Source: Trissonchulus latispiculum (taxonomy: Eukaryota; Nematoda; Enoplea; Enoplida; Ironidae). From it: DNA of 64,000 bases. Below the pieces are notes generated by a model. The model made no database searches and was not told the DNA's origin. It saw nothing but the letters and a program-made list of their open reading frames with translations. This document shows positions 23,401 to 34,509 of this stretch, one piece after another (the first letter of the stretch is position 1; every line of letters starts with the position of its first letter). The stretch spans positions 1 through 64,000 of the forward strand of contig JASAND010028777.1 of assembly GCA_030248195.1 (NCBI GenBank), read 5' to 3'. Made by a program: the position numbers and the translations under genes.

Positions 23401-26400
23401 GAGTAGAGTTGAGTTAAAATTAACTCTTTTAACCCTTTTCATGAATGCGCAGGGTTAAATTTAACTCTGCCCGTTTTTAACTCTTTTAACTCTGCAGGGT
23501 TAAAACTCAAAGAGTTAAAAGCGTTGAAACTGGCAGAGTTAAAATTAACTCTGTGCATTCGCGAAAAGAGTTAAAAGAGTTAAAACTGGGAGAGTTAAAA
23601 TTAACGCTCTGTATACGCGAAAAGAGTTAAATTAATTAATTTATCCTTTCGCAATGTCCAATTTGTCAATATTTGAGAACTTTAAAAAGAAATTTACCAA
23701 CGTTTGGAACATTTTAAATAAAATAAAGACAAGAAAAGAAAATATATTTACTCATTTCATTAATAAACATTTAGTACATCTTCAAATTACATCGAATTAA
23801 TTAATCAATGAATTTGAATAGAAAACTGTTTGTGGATTAAAATTCAGTAGAGATTTCAAATTTGGCTTGAAATGGTTGCCCTTAAAATCACAGTTGGGAT
23901 AAGAATTGATCATGTAATTCTGTGGAGCATCACCAGTTTGCAGTTGCAGCTAAGTTCGCGTAACATTAGTCTAGATGTCCTTTCAAAAGCTTAAAGGTTC
24001 AAGATTTTTAAGTTTATAATAATTTTAAATTTTATAATTTTACTTGCTTCTGTTATTCAAAGCAAAATTAGCCTTTTAATTAATCTACTTTTTGAGAAAA
24101 GTTGAGATTTCGGTCAGTCGTAGTGTTCCGTTGTTTGGCTTTTCATGTGGCCAGCTCTCATACATACTTCAAATTTCCATTCATAAAAGTACTGTCAAAT
24201 ATATAATTGGCAAAAAATAATTTCGAGTTTAATGCTTATTTATAACTATTATTAATTATTTTAATTTAATTAAATTTATTTAATTATTAGTTCTAATAAT
24301 GCAGCATGTTTAAAACATTAGTTTTCCAACTATTTTGATTTATTAACTACTTCATTGCTTAGTGAAAATAATTCAGCAGAATATTGGCAAATGCTTAAGG
24401 CCAGTTCACACTAGGCAACTTTGGGGCAACTTAGTTGAAGCAACTTGGTTGCTTCAACCAAGTTGCTCCAAAGTTGCCCAGTGTGAATGTAGTGGCAACT
24501 GAGAAAAAAGTTGCCGCAACCAAGTTGCCGCAATCGCGCTTTGGGCGATTTCTAGCGGCAACTAAAGTCTGACACAAAAATGTGTGTACAAAATCTATAA
24601 GGCGTCCAGTGAGCTAAATATACGTCGTAACCCCATAAAACCATATATTTTCGGAATCCTTGCAGCGAAACGAACATTGTTATGAAATTTCAAATTGTTT
24701 AAAATTTCAAAAATTTTAAAATATCGGTTTATCGGGGATTTTTTTCGGACCATTCAAGCTATTCAGCTCATTCGTTCCGAAAAATTTTCCCATCCTAAGA
24801 CGCATCGATTGACACAAGAACGGAAAAAATCGGTTGAGAAATAAGCATTTTATTCCAAAATTTCGTTTTTCCATTTCCTTTGATGTTTGCCGCTTTTTGC
24901 AACTTTGACTGGTTATTACTCTCGACTCGCTCAACGAAAAAATTTTTCGATTAGATTTTCAGGACCGCCTAGGCGCCCGCTTTCACCTGATATATGTGAT
25001 TTTTCAAATTTTTAAAGTCGAGTTTTTTGAAAAATACCACTTTTTGACCAAAAATTTCCGCAAAGCAGATTTAACAAAAGTGAGTAAAAATAACATAATC
25101 ATAAAATTCGAGCTGAGCTGAATTCAACGATATAAAGCTTTTGTTGCTACGACTTACATTGCGCCAGGAATAAATTTTTAAAGAATATCCCTTATTTCAG
25201 CTGGTTTTTGGCTCTCTTTGATGTTGCCGCCATGATTTGACTGAAGCAGTGTAAACTAGCAAAACCAGCTGAAATAAGGGATATTGTTTAAAAATGCATT
25301 GCTGGCGCAATATAAGTCGTAGCAACAAAAGCTTTGTATCGTTGAATTCAGCTCAGCTTGAATTTTATGATTATGTTATTTTTACTCACTTTTGTTAAAT
25401 CTGCTTTGCCGAAATTTTTGGTCAAAAAGTGGTATTTTTCAAAAAACTCGACTTTAAAAATTTGAAAAATTACATAGATCAGGTAAAAGCGGGCGCCTAG
25501 GCGGTCCTGAAAATCTAATCGAAAAATTTTTTCGTTGAGCGAGTCGCGAGTAATAACCAGTCAAAGTTGCAAAAAGCGGCAAACATCAAAGGAAATGGAA
25601 AAACGAAATTTTGGAATAAAATGCTTATTTCTCAACCAATTTTTTCCGTTCTTGTGTCAATCGATGCGTCTTAGGATGGGAAAATTTTTCGGAATGAATG
25701 AGCTGAATAGCTTGAATGGTCCGAAAAAATTCCCCGATAAACCGATATTTTAAAATTTTTGAAATTTTAAAAAATTTTAAATTTCATAAAAATGTTCGTT
25801 TCGCTGCAAGGATTCCGAAAATATATGGTTTTATGGGGTTACGAGTTACGACGTATATTTAGCTCACTGGAGGCCTTATAGATTTTGTACACACATTTTT
25901 GTGTCAGACTTTAGTACGTTGATTGGTCGATTCAAATTATAAAAATAGGCGCGCTAGAATTCCTGCGTTTGATTGGTTGTTGCTTCAACTAGTTGAACCA
26001 ACTGTTTGTGCAAGTTGCTGCAACTTTTTCGTGTGGCAACTGAAGTTGCGGCAACGAAGTTGCCCCAAAGTTGCCTAGTGTGAACTGTAGTGTTGTTGAC
26101 CGGCCGGGTGGAAAACGGCCAGCCGGCGGCCGGCCGCCGGCCGGCCGGCCGTTGACCGGCCGGCCGTTGACCGGCCGGCCAAGAGGTGCACTCGGCCGGA
26201 CGTCATGTTGGCCTGCCGGCCGGTCGGCCGTTTCAGGCCGGCCAGCCGGCCTTTGAACGGCCGGTACACGGCTGGCCGGACGGCCGCGCTTATATTTCAG
26301 CGGTTTATCAAAATTTTCTCAGGAAATCGATTTTAAGTTGTGCTGATACATTTTCACGTCTTGATTTCTTATTCTGGCACTCATGGGTCAGCATTCCAGC

Positions 26401-29400
26401 CATTTTTAGCATTTGATTCGTCAGCCGGCCGTTTTTGGCCAGTTGGGCCGTCGAATGGCCGGCTGGCCGGCCGTTTCTGGCCGGCGGGGCCGTCGGCCGG
26501 CCAGCCGTTTCCGGCCGGCCGGCCGTCTTCATATGGTCGGCCGGCCGGTAACGGCCGGCCGACGAAAATTTCGGCCGGTCAACAACACTAGTGAACTGGC
26601 CTTTAAGTAATTTTGAAGCAATATGATATAGCAATATGATATAGCAATATAATTTGAACCAACCAATGAAACTACGTGTTGCGCTTTCATTGGTTGGATT
26701 ATCGTGTCATATTTGAAGCTTTATTATGCGCGCAAAATGTGGCAATAACAATGTAAAGCATAGCAGATTTTTAACTCGTTTAACCACCGTGCTGGGACGC
26801 GGGTTAAAATTCAATATAAAATAGCGTGAGCGAGTTAAACGAGTTAAATTTAACCCATTCATGAAAAGGGTAGAGTTAAATTTAACTCTGCAGGTTTTTA
26901 ACTCCACGTGTCATTCACGAAAAGAGTAGAGTTTAAAGAGTTAATTTTTAACTCTTTTCGCGAATGACCGAAGAGTTAAAAATTTTAACTCTGCTTAACT
27001 CGCCGAGTTAAATTTAACTCTTTTAACTCATTCGCGAAAAGGATCGAGTTAATTTTAACTCGTTTAACCCATTCGCGAAAAGGCCCTTAGAAAACCCCTT
27101 ATAGCGTTTAAGTAGGAGAATGTAGAGAAATTAATTCTCTGTTGCTTGGGTCGTCGCACCTCTCTAGGTGCTATCCGTAGAAACTTACCGGCTGCTGATG
27201 TGCCAAGACGGCAAAAGAATAAATCACCCTACTTCCGCTCCACTACTTACAGTGTGCAGTTCGTAAAATTCTTCCGGCATACTTTCCCAAACTTTTTTCA
27301 CTGACTGTAAATCAGCAGTTTTGAGCCATCGAAGCAGTCGTCCTTCCCAAAGCACGACGCGATCAAAAGTTCTGATAAGGAAGGATGTTCGATGATAGGC
27401 CGCCATTTCTGCAAGACTTGGGCCAGATCGAATGTGCGCCGTTGTCCCAGGAGGAAACCCCTAAAACGAAAAAAATTTCATGACACAAAGCAAACTTTAA
27501 CGTTTTTTTAAGAGATCTCGGAGGCAATACGCATGCACATGTAATTTTAACACAATTTTGGGTATGGGCAATCCCAGACTAATATATATTTAGATCTTAT
27601 GGTAAGCTTGCTTGATGGGAGCATGGACCTTAATCATAAATTTATATTCCTTGCTGAAAAATCGAGGTTAGCAAACATGCTAATGTAGTGCAGTTTTAAA
27701 TTGACTAGGTTTAAAATTTAAAATACATCATACACGTTGAAATAAAAAATTTCCAATAAGTCAAGAAACAATTTCGCAATTCAAGTGCGTCTACTTACTT
27801 TATTCCAATCTTGTAGTGATACGAAAAGCAGTCTTTCTTTTTCATTGGCATATTCGTCCTTTCGCTTTACAACTGGACCTAAGCCGTTGTCGATCACTGT
27901 TTCTTGCAGTACAGACCGAAACTTTTTAAGATATTTTATGTGCTCTTCAAAGTCTGCGCAGAATAGCTTTCTTACTTCGGTCTAAAAATAAAATAGATTG
28001 ATTCTAATCACAACAATAAGTACAGTAAGTTAGTTTATTGGGACTAAATAACGTAAATGATAATGAGTTAACATTATTATTAAGGAACCGTGTCAAAAAT
28101 AAATTCGTGTAAACGATTTATTTTACACGAATTTCAAACGTTTTGTAACAAACTTACACGATTTTTACACGTTTCTTTTTAGCTGTGTTTTTCTTCCGAA
28201 CTTCTTACGTTCCGGTAGCAAGCACGATTGGTAATTTTTCCAAGTCAAAAATAATGAATGAAAAAGTTAAGCACAAGGTTTTTGCTTGCTAAGTTACACC
28301 ACTAGCTTGCAGATTTCTTGTAAAAACTTCAAAACAGGAGACATTAAAAGAAGCCGCTCAAACGATTTTTACATGAATTATATCGTGTAAATAAATCGTT
28401 TACACGATAAATTTAACGCCCATTTTTGACACGGTTCCTAATGCATTAATAGGTATTGTATTAGCAAGAAGCAAGAGTTTATGATCATTATCATGCATAT
28501 TTCAGAAGTATAAGCCATTGTCTTCACATTGCACAGTGTTCCGATCAGAATGCCAAATTATCATGCACAGTTTCCCAAAGCACGACGGAAACTCTGCCAT
28601 TTGTTGTAGTGGAGGAGGCAAAGGGATGATTTGTATTTTCTCAACAAAATTCGGGAAAATTTTGGGAAAGAGTCGTCTAAGGCGGTCCATGTTGGTTAAA
28701 TCCGATTGGCGACAGCAGAAGGCTTCTCTTTTGACGACCTTCCCCTTCCGCCGCCCCACCCTCAGGCGGGACTCCTTTAGCGTACCATCAGATAAACTAC
28801 AGTAATCAATTCCTCGATAGTCCCAAAACTGGGACGGCTTTTCTATAACAGTGTGCTGGTGGTGACCAGGTGTGACCTCACCAGAGTTGGTTCTAGGTCC
28901 AAACTTTTGGACCCGGTCGGCCCAGATTGTCAAACCCGGGTCCCGGACCCGTCCAGACCTGGAATTAACTCAAATGTCTGATTTTAGACGTTTTTTTTAA
29001 TTTCAAACGATTATTCTGGACCCAGATTCTGGTACGATTAAGCCCGGACCCGACCGACCCGGGGCCTTTTCCAGAGTGCTAAAGTTTCTAAAATTTGACC
29101 AATCTGGCTGAAATTTGGTATGGCTATGTTTTCTATCACATTGAGTTCAAATATCGTAACAGTTATCGATATAGCTAAATTTGATTTTTTTCGACTCTCA
29201 GACGCTCAGTGTCAGTCTACCTAAGGCTATATAATTAATTATGTTCAGTACTCAAGCCATCTGCGTAATTTCGCAATAACTAATTTTGTAAAAGCAATTT
29301 AAGTTAATATCAAATCGTACGCTTGTCATTGGCTTTTTGGTTTTTGGATCTATTTTCAGACACTGTCGAAAGGTTTCCACTTTTCTTAGCGTTTCCGTCA

Positions 29401-30530
29401 GTTCTCCTGTTTTGACTACTATGTGTTTCGATGACCTTGAACCATTTTTCTTCTGTTTTCCGGTAGGCTGATGCTGCAGAGTTTCCAAATAGCTTTCCGG
29501 CGTATCTGTCTGCTGGCTTCGTCTGTGTCGACTGGCTGATCTCTGAAATCCATGTTTCGCAAACTTAAATTAACAACTTTAAGCTTGAAACTGATAACTG
29601 TGACTAATGGAAAAGTTACTAAATGTGTTACTAAATAAATAGTTATTTAAAATATGTTATCATTGTTTATGCCAATTATATGATGTATGCTTGGTTTATT
29701 GCTTTACGTTTGTGAGTGTGTTTATGGATGGATTCATGTACATAGATTTTTAGTTATAGTTTAAATTGGTAAATTTCTGTAGTCCCAGTGTTTTATCGAT
29801 TAAGATTTAGGTAGCCAGTTTCTGAGGTGAGTAACGCTCCTGTCTTAAGATTTGAAATATAAAATCATAGCTTAAGACCGGACCTATTCTAAGATTTGAA
29901 TGTATATGAGTAATTTTTCTATTCAGTAACTCTCAGCTGACACTCCCGTCACCTTTAGTTTTCAAACTAACGGCACCAGTCAGTTGCTTTTAAGCTCATG
30001 CAGACGGTTTGTAACTTTTACCGCTATTGAACTCACTTTGCTTCTGCTTCTTCGGCTTCGACTGCTACGATTAGCACGGCTACTGCGAGGGGCAGAGGTT
30101 CTGGTTTGAGTTTGGGACCTGCTGGCACTTGATCTTAGGGTAGTTTGATTGTTAGTGCTTTGCGATTGTCCCTGTCTTCGGTCATTCCCCGATGAGGCCG
30201 TTGAACGGCCTGATCGAGAATGCGGTTTCTTTCTACTGGAGCCTCCTAAACACATCAATTAATCTCGATCTATTATAATCATGTTTACATTTTTTATCTG
30301 CTGAATTTTGAAAACCTCTGCTTTTTGTTGTTTCGTTTCGAGATCACACCTAAGAATAAGTTGTTACCGGAGTGACAGCCATTTTAATGTTTTTTGGAAG
30401 AGGTTTTTGGACCAGAATCTTGTAGAAAGTTTGGACGCTAAGTAAAGAGCCTTAAGTATTTTCGCAATATTACACAATGTAAATTCGAACCTTTGCTGAC
30501 TTTATTTCTTGTCTCTGATTTCTTCGGCAT
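20471..30530 (-). CDS. Unrecognised protein with RS-rich N-terminus, at least eight exons
   Basis: Minus-strand exons with agreeing phases are 30530-30491 (start ATG, MPKKSETRNKVSK), 30245-30037, 29542-29321, 28855-28535, 27981-27799 and 27460-27251. After an unresolved exon come 21750-21616 and 20801-20471 (TAA). About 550 residues are visible. Residues about 14-100 are basic and full of RS dipeptides and SQTQT-like stretches, like nuclear or RNA-associated linkers. A second basic Ser/Thr-rich stretch (KRRSGGRDNSSTRTS) lies in the exon at 21.7 kb. The middle exons encode folded-looking sequence, such as FWDYRGIDYCSLSDGTL, KLCMIIWHSDRN and AAYHRTSFLIRTFDRVVLWEG. The last exon encodes a helical, charged C-terminus ending SLTYTKFLN. 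I recognise no domain and claim no function. The exon at 28855-28535 has the weakest boundaries (acceptor CCACCAG, donor GTGCAA). Exon 27251 ends in phase 0 and exon 21750 needs phase 2, so one exon is missing in the repeat-filled intron between them. Confidence 0.68.
20827..21131. mobile_element. MITE with CGAACCGTTCGGCG and ATTAATTAAT words
   Basis: Inverted ends GGGCCTATCACAATAACTACGG (with small differences) and the complement CCGTAGCTATCGTGATAGACCC. Inside, the unit CGCCGAACCGTTCGGCG alternates with AATTAATTAAT in both orientations. It sits 25 bp upstream of the acceptor of the last exon of the RS-rich gene. Confidence 0.78.
21132..21615. other. Intron of the RS-rich gene, nothing recognised
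   Basis: Intronic DNA between the exon ending at 21616 and the MITE before the last exon. I saw no further signal. Confidence 0.5.
22300..22870. repeat. Dispersed foldback repeat, copy 1
   Basis: This sequence (TTCAAAATTACTGGCACAT..., GAACATCGATTTCTCAAAAAC..., then the inverted TTTTGAGAAATCGATGTTCAAAAAC) recurs at 40530-41600 at reduced similarity. It is a partial palindrome with no convincing ORF. Confidence 0.6.
23140..23212 (+). repeat. Possible tRNA-derived SINE head or tRNA pseudogene
   Basis: TTGCTGAATCGGTAGAGCG resembles a tRNA D-arm with the A box. GTTGG...TCAACCAAAGGTTGTAGATTGC resembles the anticodon arm followed by a weak B box. The T-arm and acceptor stem do not pair properly, so this is not a working tRNA gene. 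Confidence 0.4.
24396..26605. mobile_element. Long palindromic foldback transposon (nested), interrupted at 26088
   Basis: The ends are TTAAGGCCAGTTCACACTAG and its complement, each followed by TGCAACTTG/CAAGTTGCA-type words. The arms are nearly identical for about 800 bp each around a centre near 25230. A 72-codon open frame (MSESRVITSQSCKKRQTSKE...) occurs in both arms in opposite orientation (24716-24934 minus, 25535-25753 plus) with three amino-acid differences, which reflects the arm duplication rather than two genes. The right arm is split by the hAT-like element at 26088-26590. Confidence 0.82.
26088..26590. mobile_element. hAT-like MITE full of GGCCGGCC words, copy 1
   Basis: The ends are TAGTGTTGTTGACCGGCCG and the exact inverse ending CAACAACACTA. 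The flanks are a perfect 8-bp target duplication, GTGAACTG, at 26080-26087 and 26591-26598. Eight-base duplications and a TAG-starting inverted repeat are typical of hAT transposons. Both arms are almost entirely GGCCGGCC-type palindromes around an AT-rich core (26290-26420). It encodes no transposase, so it would need one supplied in trans. A second copy is at 46709-47169. Confidence 0.9.
28082..28440. mobile_element. MITE with GTGTAAACGATTTATTTACACG words in an intron of the RS-rich gene
   Basis: Inverted ends TAGGAACCGTGTCAAAAAT and ATTTTTGACACGGTTCCTA. The interior repeats ATCGTGTAAA and its complement. It lies between the exons ending at 27981 and 28535. Confidence 0.78.
28870..29090. 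repeat. GGGTCC/GGACCC word element
   Basis: CCGGACCCG, GGGTCCGGG and TCTGGACCC words fill both halves around an AT centre, in the same style as the other word-rich MITEs. It abuts the proposed acceptor of the exon at 28855 and may have shifted splicing there. The ends are not clear. Confidence 0.45.
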
Positions 30531-30854
30531 TTTGTAGATATGAACTGTGTATTGAGTAAAGTAGGGGATCTCATAACAGGTGAAAAAAGATTTTTACCAG
30601 AAATTTAGTTCGTCAAGTTTATGTGTAATGAACTGAGTTGGATTAAATGAGAAATTGGCTCGATTTGATTCTATTTCAGGAAATGGGGTCGTATTGGGCT
30701 GGTAGGTTCACTTACACGGAAGGTCAGCACGTTTGCCTAATTAGACAAACTTAGGTACCAGATTCCCGAAAGGTAGTTTGCCAAAATCGGGGATCTCTAC
30801 AGCCAACCTGTTAGGGGTGTAGTCGTGAGTTCGTTTAGATAGGGGTCGTTAGGT

Positions 30855-30968
30855 TGATCGCAGCAGGATTCAATCCAACAATATGATCGCGACAGGATCT
30901 GATTCAGCAACAAGATCGCAACAGGATCTGATTCAGCAGCAAGATCGCAACAGGATCTGATTCAGCAA
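30855..30968 (+). repeat. Four tandem copies of a 29-30 bp unit
   Basis: The units follow GATCGCAACAGGATCTGATT then CAGCA-CAA. The last two are almost identical and the first is divergent. Confidence 0.88.
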
Positions 30969-31473
30969 GGTTGTCCCTAACTAAGTCTGGATGAACAAGC
31001 AATAATTTATTTAAACAATACCAGGTTCTGATATACTTTAGGAACAGTAACACTAATGGTGATAAAATAGTCAGACAGGGGCACTAAACAATGGATGTTC
31101 ACTACGCTTATCAACAAAATACTGTCAAGGTACAATTGACCAGGGTTGCCAACTCTTTCGTAAATTAATGCTTTAGATTGACCAATATTAGGGGAAGACT
31201 AATTATTAACAATTCAACGACGGATTCTTTCTTTCTTCCTCTTTCCTTCTAATTACTAACAGGGCTTAAACTTCACTCTAACCTAACCTTGGGTTCCTCT
31301 TCTTCAGGTATTGGTTACAGGGTACTGTCAGGTACAGTGCGTACTTGTGAGTTGTGTGTGATAAGTTAACTTCCCTATCCGTCTAGTCACAAAATCAAAC
31401 TAATCAACAGTTAACTGATAATTAATGAAAGTTAAAGATGTTACACTTCTATTCCGGGAACGGGTGAGCGGGC

Positions 31474-31517
31474 TTAGATCTGGTATTAAAGATTCTCAAG
31501 GAATCCCACAGATCTAA
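31474..31517. other. Stem-loop: TTAGATCTG / CAGATCTAA with inner GATTC / GAATC
   Basis: A 9-bp outer stem and a 5-bp inner stem in the hairpin-rich region. Confidence 0.75.
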
Positions 31518-32126
31518 GGCGGCTATCGGACGGTGGAGAGTACAAACACAGGGGTCGGTCTAGGCGGGGAGTTACCAGGAGATGCCCGAATTATAATTAA
31601 TATAGATTAATCTTTAATTTAGTTATCTTCAAAGGATCTTCTTCTGACAGAGTAGCTAGTTATTGATAAGCAAAGTCTAAACCAGAGACAGAAGGGGAGC
31701 TACAGTCCCCATACAGGAGGAGGTGAATATAACAATTTGAGACATTTGAACGAATTTCCTTGAAACAGCAAAAGTAGAAACAATCGAAATAAAGTTCAGA
31801 TTAGCTTCTCTGGATGAGTTCGCGACTGTAGGTTAAACCGGCAATGATCAGGTTCGGGTCAACGGTGTCTCTGCCTTAACTGCTAATCAATAAGTTCCAA
31901 CTCCAATGTACCTTCCGATTTGTCTGAACTGATTCCAAATCAATGACCAAAATAATCCACTATTATCGAATTCAAATTATCTGAGTTCAATCTGCTTCTA
32001 CTGACAGGTACAGTCCTCAGGTCAATCCTCACAGTAATCACAGGACAGGTTCCAACTGATCTGAATCTTGGCAGGACAAACTAGCGGTGAACCTAAATCA
32101 AATGGGTTAAAACCCATTAATACAGG

Positions 32127-32160
32127 ATACGTGTGCGGGAATCGAACCCGGCAACCATTA
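32127..32160 (-). other. tRNA T-arm-like sequence
   Basis: The minus strand reads GGTTGCCGGGTTCGATTCCC then GCACACG, which matches a tRNA T-arm and the 3' half of an acceptor stem. I found no D-arm or anticodon arm. It could be a pseudo-tRNA, a SINE piece, or (on the plus strand) a primer-binding-site relic of a retroelement; the TGG expected for the latter is absent. Confidence 0.45.
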
Positions 32161-32713
32161 CTCACTTTAGGTGGCTTTCTGTGATAAAAGTTGGAACTGC
32201 GTTAATTTTGGGTAACACTTGGCAGAAACGATTAAAATCGGTGTGTTTTAGGACAATAACAAGACTATTCGAAGGTTATTAGTTTGATATGGATAAATTT
32301 CAAATGAGCATCAGTTTTGTGGCGATTTTCTGCCTTTTTGTGCAGAAAATCGCTAACATAGTGCGATACTTTTACCGATAGTAGGTTTGCTTCACTTGCG
32401 CTTGAAAAGAGAGCAGCAAGCGCTGAAAGAGCAAGAAAGCGCCCGTTTCCTGCACCAAACTAACACTTAATCACAAATATTCTCTTTCTTGAAGTTGCTA
32501 CTTTTCTGTGATTCATTAGAAGATGGTTCAAGACGATTTCTAATTCTTACGTACTGACTGACATTATTATATTATCTAACTATTATTGATGTATTTTCAG
32601 ATATTGGTTATACTACCAACGTGCTACTATTTACAGTAGGTGCCATTCGATTCCGTTGTTTAGTTCCAAATGCTGGTCAGTAATTATAATTCACATTTGC
32701 GACCACGACTGTC

Positions 32714-32737
32714 AGAGAATATCTGACGATATTCTCT
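32714..32737. other. Perfect 10-bp stem-loop AGAGAATATC / GATATTCTCT
   Basis: Ten base pairs with a TGAC loop. Confidence 0.8.
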
Positions 32738-33104
32738 TTAATTGTGTAAATTGCAAGCTGACACAAAAGGTTTGAGCAGAAACAATATTGTTCGTTAGGG
32801 AACTGCAAACCAGACCAGAGTTGGTTATTTTGTTAATAAATGCAAGCGAGAACAAGGGTTGTTAGTTTTAGTGGTATTCTTTCCACATTGTTGGACCTTT
32901 GGGAAAGCGATTAACCCGAACTTTTGACTTTCCTAGAACCTGGCATAGAAGTTTGGACAGTTTTACCAACATGTTACTGAAAACTGCTAAGTAGAAGAGA
33001 TTTGACCGTTTGGTCGACACGAACAAGTGAGGTCACGAATGGCACAGTCCTGACTAATAAACATTCATGCGAACCAAGTATGCTTACAAAATAAGCTAGC
33101 GCGG

Positions 33105-33169
33105 AGTCCTCATTTGCGATTCGTCCGCTCCTTGAACATAAGACTACCTACGCGGACGAATCGAGGACT
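33105..33169. other. Two-part stem-loop (7 + 11 bp)
   Basis: AGTCCTC pairs with GAGGACT, and GATTCGTCCGC pairs with GCGGACGAATC, separated by a six-base bulge on one side. Confidence 0.82.
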
Positions 33170-33185
33170 AACTGGTATAAATTAC

Positions 33186-33223
33186 AGCCTATTCCGGGAG
33201 TCCCCGTGACTCTGAATAAGGCT
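33186..33223. other. Stem-loop AGCCTATTC.. GAGTC / GACTC ..GAATAAGGCT
   Basis: Directly follows the previous hairpin. One bulged base and one interior mismatch. Confidence 0.75.
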
Positions 33224-33375
33224 AACTTCCTAACGTGCATACTATAACGACAGAACAATGGACATTCGCTCAGGTTGACTAACATTCGCACATTCACTCA
33301 GGCAATGGCTAGTTAACAGACGGCCAGACACTCATTCATAACTGGTATGAAACTTCTTTGATGATTTCGGATGTA

Positions 33376-33402
33376 CGAATCCCATGCACCCGATGGGAAT
33401 CG
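33376..33402. other. Stem-loop CGAATCCCAT / ATGGGAATCG
   Basis: Nine of ten pairs match. Confidence 0.65.
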
Positions 33403-33759
33403 GCCCGTGCTTAAGGTCTTGGGATAATCCATACTGGCGACGTTTTGGACCCATTAAAACTTCTTCTTACGTTGACGGTCTTGAATTTGATACGATTACG
33501 ATTTAAGTGATTGTTGCTGACAATTTCGGTTACTATTTCAGTGTGCTCATTTGATAGCATTCTGGGTTATCCCAATTTTGCAATTCATATGACTAACAGA
33601 CATTCAACTAACCCAATTAATGTACTAATGATTATCGAGAAACGTGATTCAACTACTAATTATTGTTGAATAATAGTTGCTAATGTGAGAATGAGAAATA
33701 TTAATTTAAAACTGAAGATCATTAGTTGGGCAGTTTCCTAATAACATTTATACGAATGT

Positions 33760-33808
33760 GGCAATCCTCACAACCCGTATCGTACAAGGGGAGTTTCCGT
33801 GAGTTGCC
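33760..33808. other. Stem-loop GGCAA-CTCAC / GTGAG-TTGCC
   Basis: Ten pairs with a two-base bulge. Confidence 0.65.
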
Positions 33809-33902
33809 GATCAATTAGTCAAAACATTCATTCGTCAGATACTCAAAACAGCATACGAAACAACCATTCAGGATTCATACAAATCATGCATTTCTGAAAA
33901 TT

Positions 33903-33950
33903 GGTTAGATTCGGAACCTCACGCTCCATGAGGGGTTTACCCGAATAACC
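33903..33950. other. Stem-loop GGTTA-TTCGG / CCGAA-TAACC with inner CCTCA / TGAGG
   Basis: A three-segment stem with small bulges. Confidence 0.75.
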
Positions 33951-34486
33951 GCCTTACGTAAATTTAGAAACACATTCACACCCTAGCAACACATTTTTCC
34001 CAATACATATCTAACTATTAAAGGTGCAAATTACTTAACTAACCCTAGTTCTATGTGCATATTTGACTATAAAGCTGTAAACTTTGTTGCGCTCGGATTT
34101 GGCTTTTGCAATTCTACAGAATTGCTTTATAATAGAAATTTTGTGAGAACTGGAACTTGAGAATTTGATAAAACGTTGTATAAGGTTTGAAAGAAAGCCA
34201 GTGAGTAATAATTGCTCGGCAATTATTACTAATTAACAAAATTAAGTTAACTAAATACACGGTTAATTAAAAACTACAGAAAGCTGAGGAAGCCGGCCAT
34301 TCCTCCCAAAACTGCTTAATAATTAATTAACTGGGATTGATGTAAACTCAAGGTTTTAGGATTTAACTTGAAATGACCTGCACGATTTTAATACCTAGCA
34401 ATTTGAAAGCCGACCTAACGCTAAAACAAAGCATGATACAGAACTGGCATTTTTAAAACAGTGCGACGCCTTTGGTAAAAGTCATG

Positions 34487-34509
34487 GCCGGCAACTCCTA
34501 GTTGCCGGC
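34487..34509. other. Perfect 10-bp stem-loop GCCGGCAACT / AGTTGCCGGC
   Basis: Three-base loop CCT. Confidence 0.85.

Larger units (their letters stand above)
23367..27091. mobile_element. Composite inverted-repeat element with GAGTTAAA words
   Basis: The left end TTAGGGCCTTTT and right end AAAAGGCCCTTA are inverted. About 270 bp at the left (23367-23640) and 300 bp at the right (26760-27091) repeat GAGTTAAA, TTTAACTC and TTCGCGAAAAG many times in both orientations. The centre carries the nested foldback at 24396-26605. I could not find a target duplication, so this may be one element or two related ones. Confidence 0.6.

Noticed and set aside
24716..25753. Two nearly identical 72-codon frames in opposite orientation as a gene pair
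   Set aside because: They are mirror images in the arms of one palindromic transposon; no start context, family or splice evidence.
26071..26634. Long frames rich in RPAGRP/GRPLTG repeats, and the same at 46638-47176
   Set aside because: Translations of GGCCGGCC palindromes, open on both strands because of composition.
30855..30968. CRISPR array
   Set aside because: The 29-30 bp units are contiguous without spacers, and the window is animal nuclear DNA.
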